From Zanthoxylum bungeanum (Eukaryota; Streptophyta; Magnoliopsida; Sapindales; Rutaceae): DNA of 64,000 bases. Where the stretch lies: positions 124,001 to 188,000 of the forward strand of contig SKCR01049654.1 of the NCBI GenBank assembly GCA_019454045.1. The letters are read 5' to 3'. A program made the position numbers and the translations under genes. Under the pieces are notes generated by a model. It was not told the origin of the DNA. It searched no databases and saw only the letters and a list, made by a program, of their open reading frames with translations. Shown here piece by piece: positions 22,456-33,444 of the stretch; position 1 is the stretch's first letter, and each line of letters begins with the position of its first letter.

Positions 22456-24873
22456 TGTTGGGGTTGGTGCTCAGAGCGCCAATTCTCGGTTGTATTTCTT
22501 TTGAATACTTCTGTAAAACATTATTATTATGAATAATATATGCAGTTTCTATAATATAATGTATCTTTTTATATGGTAAAGACGTAATGACCTTAGAATG
22601 ATTAGTCATGGTACAGTTGCAAAAGCGACGCAACTGACATTGAGTAGTATCATGACGTTGTCATTCTCAGACTGTTCCTGGTCAAGGTTTACACTACTTG
22701 GTCAGTAAAGTAAACCTGTTGAGACCGGTACATGTCGTATACTGGAATATATGATTCCAATGGTTTCTCAAAGAACCATTAGTCTTGGAGACTAGTATAG
22801 ACGTGTGGATGTTTATAGCGGATAAACACTGAACGACTCACCGAAGATTCTTAATGGATGGTACACCAATGTCAATAAGAATCTTCTCGGGTTGAGTAGC
22901 ACTTGTGATTCTTAGCCTTGAGATGCCATTGTGGGCATATGAGACATCTACTACACTTAGATGGCAGTCACGTCACCGATCTATTTAGATCACACCTCCG
23001 CCTGTTCGTTGGGTGTAGATAGATCCTCAAGGTGTCCTATGTGTATCAAGATAGGATACGTCAGTTCTGTGTACCAGAGCATAGGTAGTCCATATGATTA
23101 GCAATCAGATAAAACCATGGGCCCGTGGTAAAGTTTAGAAACTAGTTCTAAACATTCTTTTTGAGATTGCTAATAGAATAGTCGACTAGATAATCCCCAT
23201 AGAGATTTGACGTTTACATCTATATCTCTGGGATTTATCCGGATACCTGTGACGGAGGAATTATACATTTGCCATGACCTCGACCTGTATGATTCAGCGA
23301 GTTTATCCGTGATCGTCATAATTTACGGGTGGATAAATTATGGACACGAAATTGGATTTCGTGACGGATATACCTGAATCTAGAGAGTCTGAATAATGAA
23401 ACATACTCGTAGAGCACTAGAGCAACATTTATAAATAATATTGATTATTTATAAAGTCGTTTAAAGGTTAAACGCAAGATACATGCTAAAGGGACCCGAT
23501 AGTCATTTGCTTAATTATTGTGTATTTACATTTAATAATTGATTAATTTAAATACACATTAATTAATAGTCAAATTGAGATATTGACTAATATCCTAAAT
23601 GAATATATATATTTGATATTTAATGTAAATATTATATATATATATATATATTTAATATATTTGTTTTTAATTAATTAATTAATTATTTAATTGTTAAATG
23701 ATTAAATTAATTAAAATATAAATATCTTAACATTTGGATATTTGGATTAAATGATTTAGTTGCCTTTGTTGACTTAATTAAAATATCTATAAAGTGTTAT
23801 TAGATATTTAAATCAAGTTGATCAAATGAAAATCAAATGAAAATAAAATTAATATTCTTGTTTTTGCCTTAGCAAAATTCGGCCAAGGCCTTTGTGTAAC
23901 AAGTATATATTGTTTTCATTTTATTTTTTTTCTAACCTAATACACTTTCTAACCTAAACTCCATTAAAAGAAAACAAGAGAAGCTTGAGAGAAGAAAGGA
24001 AAAGTAAAGAAAATCTTGGATTTTAGTAAGTTTTCTTAACTTGCTATTAGAGAGGAAATTGTTCCTTTTGTTCTAGGCTAAATCTTGTGATGTTCTTATG
24101 CTATTCTTTTCTTTATTCTTTGTGTTTTTGGTGAATGGAAGTTTGATGAAAGTGTTGAGCATGTATGATGATGGAAGCTTGTGACTAGTGTAGTTATAAG
24201 TATTCTTTTATGGTTTTGGAAACTTTGTTGCTAATCTAGAGTTGTTGACCCACTCTTAAATGACCTAGATTGGATCTATAGTTGTTTCATTGTGTTGAGA
24301 CTTTAATTGGATGGAAGAAACATGATTGAAGTAATTGATTTAACCAATTTGGTCTAATTTGTCCAATTTGAAGAAATTGAAAAATTAGGTTTTAAGACCA
24401 CTTCCAAATTTGGGGATTTTCATTTATATTGTGTATAAGGATGTTTATATGATGCATATAAAGTTTCATGTTGATTGGATTACATCTTGATGTGTTTTGA
24501 AGCATGAAATCACAAAATGCACAAACCCCCCCTCCTTTGTGAGGCTCACGGCCAAGGAGTCAAATTTGGGGATTTTTGTTGCTCTTGGTGTTTTGATGTT
24601 TTGAACATGCTAAGTTCATCTTAGAAATGATTTAGAATTATTCAAAATTGATTTGATCAATTTCGGACTAAAATGAACAAAATACCAAATGTACAGGCAA
24701 TTCGGTAAATTCACTTAAATATGATTTATTGAATTTTAATTTCATAATTTGATTATTGGGTAATTAAATAAATATGTTTATTTAATTAATCCGAGAAAAA
24801 GTTTTGAAATCGGAAAATTTGATTTTCCACCGTTTCCGCTGCGTTACCGGATTTAGCCCCTAAAACCCCTACA
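22456..24873 (+). repeat. Solo copia-type LTR with TSD CTGTT (2418 bp)
   Basis: Begins TGTTGGGGTTGGTGCTC and ends AAACCCCTACA, between the 5-bp duplications CTGTT at 22451-22455 and 24874-24878. It sits in a reversed LTR of the same family, head to head with it. No gene. Confidence 0.92.
22675..23363 (+). other. Multi-hairpin U3 domain, copy in solo LTR 22456
   Basis: Stems TAGTCT-TGG-AGACTA (22780-22794), GAAGATTCTTA/TAAGAATCTTC (22843-22853 with 22876-22886, perfect 11 bp), CATAATTTAC/ATAAATTATG (23317-23342) and CACGAAAT-TGG-ATTTCGTG (23345-23363). Confidence 0.6.
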
Positions 24874-25075
24874 CTGTTATGATACTATTCAATGTCAGTT
24901 GCGACGCTTTTGCAACTGTATCATAATCAATCACTCTATGGTCATTTACGTCTTTACTATATAATAAAGAATTTATATTACAGAAACTGTATATTTTATT
25001 CATTAATAAAATATATACAAGAGTATTTACAGGGAAATACATAAGAAATTGGCGCTCAGAGCACCAACTCTAACA

Positions 25076-25304
25076 TAGATATGATCTAATAAAGGACACA
25101 GCAAGACTATCTGTGTGACAGTTAGTATAACTGTTTGACATTTCGTGTGTCTCTTGTATATAGTATTTATCTTTCGTAATGGATGATTCTTTTATCGAAA
25201 GAGAAATTAATTAGAATGTCTAGTCAATCTTATGCATTATATGGTGATGGCATAATGAATACTATATTACGTACGATTAAAGATATCAATTTGATCGTAA
25301 TTAT
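25076..25304 (+). mobile_element. Copia-type element internal region, continued
   Basis: Matches 9066-9300 of copy A (both run through CTAGTCAATCTTATGCAT). It resumes copy B after the minus-strand copia and ends at the hAT target duplication. Confidence 0.6.
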
Positions 25305-25334
25305 TAGGGGTGAGTACTAGTTATGGGTCTACCC

Positions 25335-25625
25335 GGAACCGATTGGAACCGGACCGATTATCCGAGTTTGGAACCGGAACCGGTTGTAACCTGTCCGATT
25401 TCGGTTCCAAATAGAAGGAACTGGTTGTAACCGGTCCGGTGTCAGTTCCATAATATTGAGAACCGGAACCAGACCATAGAACCGGAACCGGAACCGTATT
25501 TGAGAATCAGATTGGATACCCAATTTGATACCCGAATATAAAATCAGTTTTGATATCCGATTTTATACCTGATTAAATAACCGAATGTAGAACCGGATTT
25601 ATACCCGATTTGATACCCATTAACC
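25335..25625 (+). repeat. hAT left subterminal repeats
   Basis: Dense copies of GGAACCGG / CCGGTT, then repeated GATACCCGATTT-like strings. Subterminal motif clusters are typical transposase binding sites in hAT elements. Confidence 0.75.
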
Positions 25626-26330
25626 GCAAAACATCGTCATTTTTGTCTTTTTGAAATAGATAAAGTCATAAAACTTCAAACTCAAAGTAGTAGCAACCCT
25701 AAGTCTAAAGTCTAAACCTATTTGCAATCGCACATACTTCAAACTCAAAGCAGCAACCCTAAGTCCTAAACCCATTTGCACATAAACATTTCTAATTTCT
25801 CTCCTCACTCTCAATTCACTTCTCATTTCTCTAGTCTCTACTTATCTCGCCGTCGCCTCACCGCCACTCTCACTAACCTTAGCAAGCGTCATTGTTTCCT
25901 GTAACAGGTAATTGGGTTTTCTTTTTCTTGATCTTTGATATTTTTAATTTCTATAGTTTATGTTCAATTGGGTTTTGTGAATTTTTGAGTTCTTGGTTAG
26001 CTCTTTAGCACAGCTAATATGGGGTCTGAGTAAAATGCTAGTTTTTATTTTATATAAAGAAATTGATTTGGGTTTTCAAACTTTAAGTTGAATTACTTGT
26101 ACTATAGATTCTCCACTAGTTACAGATTATAATGATTTTCCATACAAGGATTTAATTTGAATATTTGATGAATTGATGTTCATTAACTCGGTTGGTAGCC
26201 ACTTATAGTTATTAGGCTTTTCCAGTTTTGAGTGTCTGTTTGAAAACTTGGTCCCTAATTTTTTATTATTATTATTGATTGATGATATAATATAATTCTG
26301 CTGTAATTTTTTCCCAACTATAAAAAATAG

Positions 26331-28478
26331 ATGATAATGATGGCAGTCACGCTACTTCAAAGTTATCTCGAGTTCGCATAAATGCATCTGATATGTGGGA
26401 TCATTTTGAGCGTTTTCCTAATCCAGATACTGGGACATGTGAACATACAAAATGCAATTATTGCGGAAAAGTTTTAATTTACAAAGTGACATCAGGTACT
26501 TCTTCAATGAAAAACATCTTAAAAGATGCACTAGTTATCCTCACAATATAGATAAGAAGTAAAAACAACTTTCAAGCAAGACGTGTGGTAACAATGAACC
26601 TAATACTCATACAACATGGAAATTTGATCAAGAGTACTGTAGGATTATGCTTGCTAGGTGTATTATAAAAGATAAGTTGCTTTTTATTATAGTAGAGCGT
26701 GATGGTTTTAGAGAGTTTGTGCATGCTTTACAACCTCGATTTAAATTTGTTTCTCGCTTTACTATTGCTAGAGATTGCATGAAAGTGTATGTTAGTGAAA
26801 ATACTAGCTTGCGAGAATGCTTAAAATCCTTAAATACAAGAGTAGCTTTAACGATAGATATTTGGACTTCTGTACAAACTCTAAGTTATTTATGTCTCAC
26901 ATCTCATTTTATTGATAATGATCGGAAGTTGCACAAAAGAATTTTGAGTTTTGTTGAAATACCTGGTCATAAAGGGAAAGATATAGGAAAAATGGTAGAA
27001 GCATGTATTCAAGAATGGGGTATTGATGAAAAAGTGTCTACGGTTACAATAGACAATGCTAATTCTAATGATGTCGCAATTACGTATTTGAAGGGTAGAC
27101 TTCCAAACTTAGTTATGGGTGGAGACTTTTTCCATATGATATGTGCTGCTCATATTTTGAACTTGATTGTTAAGGATGGCTTTGTTGAAATTAAACAATT
27201 TATTAGTCGAATTCGTAGTACAGTTAGATATGTGAGGAGTTTTTGGCTATAGCCCATCAATTTAAAGTGTGTGTTGAGAGAGAGAGAATATCTAGTAGTT
27301 GTAAAGTTTGTCTTGATGTTTCAACTAGGTGGAACTCCACTTACTTAATGCTAGAGGCGGCTCATGGATTACAAAAAGCATTTGATAGGATGGATGATGA
27401 AGATGCTGCTATAGGACAGAACTTGAGAGTGATGATGGTGTTCCCGCTTGGGAAGATTGGCAAAATGCCAAGGTTTTGGCAAGATTTTAAAAAAATTCTA
27501 TGTTGTCACTAAAAAATTATCAGGATCTTTGTATGTCACATATAATGCTTATGTTCATGATATTGTTGATATCCTCACTTTCATAAATGAATTGGCAAAT
27601 GAATCAGATCCTTATGTTAAAAGTATATGTCGTAAAATGAAAGAAAAGTTTGATAAGTACTATGGAAATGTTGATAAGACAAACTTTATGGTTTTAATAG
27701 CTGATGTGTTGGTCCTAGATATAAGATGTATGTGGCTAAGTTTTTTTATAAGAGACATTTTGGTAATGATAATACAAAAGTGACGGAAAAATGTGAAAAC
27801 TTGAAGAGTGTTTTGCAACGTTTATTTGAGTTTTATAATAAAGGTGGTAACAACAGAAGTTATGAAACAAGTACAAGTCGTTTATCTCAAACCTCAAGTA
27901 TGATGAAGAGTCTGGTTATGATGGTAGTAATAACAATGACATATATATTCAAGATGAATTGATAAAGTTTATAAGAGATTAACAAGATGTGGAGCCTAAA
28001 TCTGAGTTAGAAAAGTACTTTGAAGAAGCTTGTGAAGATGGTGGGAAAGATCTTGATATCTTAGGTTGGTGGAAGAGTAATAGATTCAAGTACAAGATTC
28101 TTTCTCAAATTGCAAGAGATGTGTTGGCGATTCTCGTTTCCACTGTGGCTTTAGAGTCGGTTTTCAATACATCTGGTTGTGTTCTTGATCCATTTCGCAG
28201 TTGTTTAACTCCGAAAGTTATTCAATCATTGATATGTACTCAAGATTGGTTAAGGAGTGCGTCAACACCAATAAATATTGAGGAACTAATGGAAGATGCA
28301 GAAAAATATGATGCAGGTAATGCATTATGTTTTATGTTTCTGTACATTTAATTATATTCATACACTAACTAGCTAGTATTTAATATTTGTAACAGAAGCG
28401 AGTGGGCTGACTTTTGTAGATGATAATGATATTGTTGATAGTGATATCAATACTGCTACGGATGATGAAATTTTATAA
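26331..28478 (+). pseudogene. hAT transposase (BED finger type), disabled
   Basis: A BED-type zinc finger starts after a likely intron acceptor at 26330: DMWDHFERFPNP (about 26391) with the cysteine pair CNYC. A one-base deletion near 26514 then shifts frame before the His/Cys half, and a TAA follows near 26561. The catalytic RNase-H-like core continues from about 26600 (TIDIWTSVQTLSYLCLT, TIDNANSNDVA). CLDVSTRWNSTYLML is near 27310, after a frameshift near 27241, and more shifts follow at about 27440-27500 and 27740. The C-terminal dimerisation domain is at 27989-28316 (ALESVFNTSGCVLDPFRS). A 79-bp GT-AG intron (28317-28395) separates it from a last exon ending TAA at 28476-28478. A 5' UTR intron from about 25918 is likely. 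Plant DAYSLEEPER/RICESLEEPER-like proteins are the closest family I recognise. Confidence 0.9.
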
Positions 28479-28559
28479 GTGAGTCATAGATTTTCTATTG
28501 TAGTTCCTCATTTCTGTATTTGTTGTTTAGCCTATTTTCCTGATTTCTTTTAATATGTT

Positions 28560-29035
28560 GATGTGCCTGCAGTTCATCTAATGCTGCTATTTTTTGCTAC
28601 TGTTTTCTGCTGTTTTGCTTCTGGGATGGTGTTTTTGGTTTTCTGCTGTTGTTTGTTGCTGATGGTGTTTGCTGGCTTGCTGCTACTGTTGTTTGTTGTT
28701 GGCTTGCTGTTATTTTTTGCTACTGTTTGTTGCTGGCTTGCTGCTATTTTTTTATACTATTTATTACTGGCTTGCTGTTGTTGTTGCTGTTGTTGCTGCT
28801 TGCTATCATTTTCTGCCTTTGTTGCTGGTTTTATGTTGTTGCTACTATTTTTTGCTTTTTTTGCTGTTACTGCTGCTGCTTGCTTTTATTTCTGCTGTTG
28901 CTATTTCTGCTTTCTGTTTATGTTGTTGCTGTTTATGCTGCTGCTGTTTCTGCTTTATGTTTCTACTGCTGCTATTTTTGCCGTATTTTCTTCTTTTTGT
29001 TGTTCGTTGTTGCAACTTGTATTGACAAGAATATT
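28560..29035 (+). repeat. TGC/TTG-rich low-complexity tract in hAT
   Basis: About 470 bases of imperfect TGTTGCTGCT-like repeats follow the transposase. They give open frames in all three + frames, coding for Leu/Cys/Ala/Val-rich strings. This is a sequence-composition effect, not a membrane protein. Confidence 0.8.
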
Positions 29036-29104
29036 ATGTAATAATTTATTCATGTGTGATATATAATTACATTTTTAAAGTTTGAGAATTTTATATAAAT
29101 AAGG

Positions 29105-29245
29105 TAATTCGGAACCGGATCAAAATTGAAATGGAACTGAATAATAGGGTACCCTGTTTAATTGGGTAAGTTCATGTTCCTCTTAGTCAGAAACCAATTT
29201 TTTCTGGATAGGTTCCGGTTCCATGCGGAACCGAAATCGATTTTG
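29105..29245 (+). repeat. hAT right subterminal repeats
   Basis: GGAACCGGATC, GGTTCCGGTTCC and GCGGAACCG near the right end mirror the left-end motif cluster. Confidence 0.65.
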
Positions 29246-29263
29246 CTCACTCCTAGTAATTAT

Positions 29264-29873
29264 TAGGAGCTATTTTGATACCTTGTAGACCATAGGATGG
29301 GTCTTGAAATATATTCTTTGTTATCTTAGAGATATTAAGAACGAGTTTCTTATTCATGGAGAATATAGTCTGCAACCATTATGGTCAGATTAGTTTTGAG
29401 TCTAATTATGACGTTAGACAGTCTACGTCATCTAGAGTCAGAAAGGATGCAGTGGGAGTGTCATGGTTGATTCTACTGTATTAGTGGAATTAGTTATAAC
29501 TTATGAAGTATTGACTTATAAAGTTGCATAGTGACCTTATAGATTAGGAGTTTTGATATTAGTATTGTGCTTGCAGTTGTCTGCATAGTATTTTGGATTT
29601 GATCCTTACATACATAGATAACTTAGTAGTTGTAGCACAATATTGATGTCGCATCTGAGTCATATTGATGTATAATTTATGTTATACAATATATGAATGA
29701 TGTTGTCTAATGGAAACGATTAGGTTGTTGGACAAACTCAATATGTTATATCGGGCTTACTTGTTGTTGTCTACTTCTTGAGTGCTGGGTGAACTCTTGA
29801 GGACCATGAGTATCTGATACACATTGAGATGTGTATATGATACCATGGATTGGCACTAGCAAGTGGGAGAAAT
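29264..29873 (+). mobile_element. Copia-type element internal region, 3' end
   Basis: Matches 9300-9907 of copy A and ends in AAGTGGGAGAAAT, the purine tract before the LTR. No frame is seen. A purine tract here supports 29874 as a 3' LTR. Confidence 0.65.
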
Positions 29874-32394
29874 TGTTAGGGTTAGTGCTCGGAGTGCCAA
29901 TTCGGATCGTATTTATGTCTGATTCATGAATACGAATAATTCCTTTTTCCATAATATTACTTACTTAATGGTAGCACCTCTTGCTTTTATATACGTATTC
30001 GATCTAATTACGATTAGATTGAAACTAAATATGATTTAGTTATATGTATATATTGGACAAAGACCCTAGGATTTACAATGTAGTGCGCAATTACAACGTA
30101 GTTTGTAATTGACATTGTGAAGCGTCACTACAAGTTTTATTTTCTCAAATAAAGTTTCTGGTCAAGATTTTGCTGACATGGGTCGGTTAGTAAAATCCTC
30201 TGAGACCAGTACATGTCGTATATCGTGACTTGGTCCGATGGTTTATCACAATGAACCATGAGTCTCGGGAGACTCGTATAGATATGTAGGTGTTTATTTG
30301 ATAAACACTGAACGACTCACCAAAGATTTCCTAATAAATGGTACACCAACGTCAATAGGAATCTTCTCGAGTTAAGTAGCATAATGGTCCTTCGACTAGA
30401 GATACCACTGTGGATATATGAGATATCATTCACACTTTGATGGCAGTCACGTCACCGATTTATTTAGATCAGACCTCCGCATGTTCATTGGGTGTGGACT
30501 AATGCTCATGATATCATGTGAGTATCAGATAGAATTGGTCAGTCCTGTGTATAGGGCATAGGTATCATGTACGTATTTCCGATCTAGTAAATCCATGGCA
30601 GTGGTATACTTCGAAAGCGAGTTCCGAGTGTTATTTAGAGATCGTAAATTTAAAAATCGACTATATTATACCTTAGAGATTTGGCATTCTTATCTATATC
30701 CCTGGTATAATATTGATAGCCTGTGACAGAGGGATTATACGTATGCAATGACCTCGACTTGTATAGTTTAGCGAGATTATCTGTGGTCGTCATAATTTAT
30801 AAGTAGGTGAATTATGGACACGAAATTGGATTCTGTGACGGATAAACCTAAAATAAAGAGTCCCACAATATGAATTATACTCGTTGAGCACTAGGGAAAC
30901 GCTTTATGAATAATATAGATTATTCATAATACTTCACCGGATTAAATGAGTTAATTCGAATCGTTTAATCGGTTAAACGAAAATACATGCATTAAGGGCA
31001 TTTCGGTCAATTAATAATTAATGCGTATTTGTATTCGATACAAGATTTAATTTGATAAATATTAATTAATTATCAAATGAGATTTTGACACATGCCATTA
31101 ATATATGTATTTGTTATTTAATGTAAATAAAAATACATATATAATAATAATCGCATTAATTAATTATTTAGGTATTTAAATGTTAAATATCTAGATAATT
31201 AAATTATTTCAGTATTACATAAATGTTATGCAATATGTTTGATTATTACTGGTTACATGTGGCATGATTTTATTAAGTTTAAAGTTTACAAATTGGATTT
31301 TTTAACTTAAAGCTTATTATTATTTAATTAGATTAAAATGACCAAATGATCAAAATGCCCTTCACCCCCTCCAAAGTCGGTTATGCTTCCTTTATAAAGT
31401 AAGAAAATTTTGTTTTCTCTTTCAACAAGCTCCATGGCCGAACCTCTAAAGTAGAAAAGCTCTCAAATTTTGTTTGGAGAAACAATGGAAGAAAGTGAAG
31501 AAATCAATAAGGAAATTTAAGGAAATTAGGAGATTTCAAGGTAATTTTCAATAATCTTAAACTTAGAAAACTTGTTTCATGTTCTTGAACATCTATAATA
31601 GTTCTAGGGTTTCTTCATTTCTTATATTTTGGGGCTTTTCGATTTGGATGATGGATTTGGAGGCTAGATGCATGTGTGAAGTTGGATTGGATAATATTAT
31701 TGTAATATTAGTTCAATTTTATCATTTGATGACTTCTTACCATTCTAGAGTGTTATGACCACTCTTGTAATTCCTAGAATTGTTCTTGAGTTCTCCATTT
31801 GTGGTGACTTTGGTTGGTGTGATTATTAATATGATTAATGTTGAGAAAATTGGATTTAAAGCATGAAAAATGATATTTTTAATTACCAAATCAGATCTGA
31901 AAATTCTGTGATTTTTTTTTTATGAAACGTATGTTGTATAAATGTATTGGATGTGTTTTGGGCATTGGAACAACTGCTGGAAATTGTTTCGGAGCTGAAA
32001 TATGCAAAAATGGCGAAAAACGACGTTACCGGGTGAGTTTTGGGCTTACCGGGTGTCCGCTGTCCAAACAGTGAATTGGTCACTGTTTAGGCAGCTCATG
32101 AACTGATCAAGCACTATTGGAGCTGACTTGGGCAGCCCCCTTGTGTATTGGTTGGTCGGTTCGGACAAAAACGGGTTTTATGCCATTTTACAAAAAATAT
32201 TTTCGTAAAAGTTTCGCAATGTTTCTAACCTATTTATGTCATTATTTGATATCGAATAAATATGTTTAGGTGAAATATGAATGAATTATTCATATTGGAT
32301 ATTGAATAATTTATTTGGTAATTTCAAAAAATTTTAAAGTTATGATTTCGCCCGAACCGTGAGCTTCCGCTACGCCCGCGCTAAAACCCCAATA
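29874..32394 (+). repeat. Copia-type 3' LTR (2521 bp)
   Basis: Starts TGTTAGGGTTAGTGCTC and ends AAAACCCCAATA. It is the same family as 9908-12452. A possible TATA box (TTTATAAAG) lies near 31391. The short frames inside are not genes. Confidence 0.8.
30165..30850 (+). other. Multi-hairpin U3 domain, copy in LTR 29874
   Basis: GAGTCT-CGGG-AGACTC (30260-30275) and GTGTTTAT-TTG-ATAAACAC (30290-30308) are perfect. AAGATTTCCTA/TAGGAATCTT (30323-30333 with 30356-30365) keeps pairing with C-G in place of the T-A found in other copies. The last two stems (30790-30840) are decayed. Confidence 0.55.
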
Positions 32395-33444
32395 CTAATC
32401 AACTTTTATGTGGGCTTAATCTAATTTGTCCAAATATGTATAATTAGGTGTGACTAATCACTTTTGTCTATCATTTTGATTTAATCCAATTTAAATCAGG
32501 ATAAATATTAGGAAATGGATTAGTTAATGTTTGCCACTTTGATTTAATCCAATTAAATCAAGCCAAAAACACATATAATTACATACTTGAAATTACCATA
32601 ATATCCTCAAATGGTAGAGATAATTATGAAATTACGACAAAGCATCTATGTAAATATTGAATTAATCCAATTAGGTCAAAATAAATAATCAATGTTATCC
32701 AATAACAATTGATTATCTTAGTTGATAATTATAATATCGAATACCTAAGTGCTCAATGAGTACACTTCATATTGAGACTCTCTAAGTTCAGACATGATTG
32801 TCATATAAGCCTAGCTAATATGTAAGCAATTCGGTCACCTCCGAATTTGCAAAGAACATGAACGACCTTTCTGAACTATACAAGTCGAGGTCATCACATA
32901 TGTAACAATCCCTCCGTCGTAAACTATCTGAGTTGTTCTTATGAAACATAGAATACGCCGTCAAGTTTCCGAGGTGCACATCTTATGTCGACATGTTCAT
33001 GATTCTTTACAATTGATGCGATCCACCCTAGGTGATCGACTTTGGCCAAAGTTTTAAGAATCATGATTTACTTACATGGATACATAAACCCCTAATGGTA
33101 CACATACGGGCTGATGGATTCTATCTTGATTCGCACTTGATTAACGAGTGCATCGGTCCACACTCAATGAATATCTAAAGGCCAGACCATAAAATGTTTC
33201 TAACATACATGGCATCAAAGTATGGAGGATCTCACAGAAAATCAATGTTATCCTATAGTCAAATGATCACATATGCTACTCGACTCGAGGATATTTCTAT
33301 TGACAGTTGAGTGTACTTCCAACTATTAGGAATCACATATGAGTCATTCAGTATTCGGTTCAACCAATACCTACACGTTTATACGAGCTTCCAAAGCTCA
33401 TGGTACATCAGGTTTAAACCATTGGAACTTCAATTCCAATATAC

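Larger units (their letters stand above)
20268..25075 (-). repeat. 5' LTR of the minus-strand copia, split by a solo LTR
   Basis: Segments 20268-22455 and 24874-25075 together form one reversed LTR of the 9908 family: a CGCAGCGG-type 3' end near 20300 and the start GGTGCTCTGAGCGCC (reversed) near 25050-25075. The two parts are interrupted by 22456-24873. The U3 part (21710-22440) holds the family's inverted repeats, including a perfect 10-bp pair at 21768-21793. It lies next to copia Gag, so this copia could be the autonomous relative of the non-coding elements. Confidence 0.7.
25305..29255 (+). mobile_element. hAT DNA transposon (3951 bp)
   Basis: The ends are TAGGGGTGAG and CTCACTCCTA, inverted with one mismatch. 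The element is flanked by the perfect 8-bp duplication GTAATTAT (25297-25304 and 29256-29263), the hallmark length for hAT. Subterminal clusters of GGAACC/GGTTCC repeats lie at both ends, and a hAT transposase remnant on the same strand lies between. The empty site is visible by comparison with copy A near 9300. The ends look intact, so it could have been mobile with transposase supplied by another copy. Confidence 0.95.

Noticed and set aside
28563..29066. Leu/Cys-rich 167-codon frame resembling a membrane protein
   Set aside because: Low-complexity TGC/TTG tract open in all three + frames within a hAT element.
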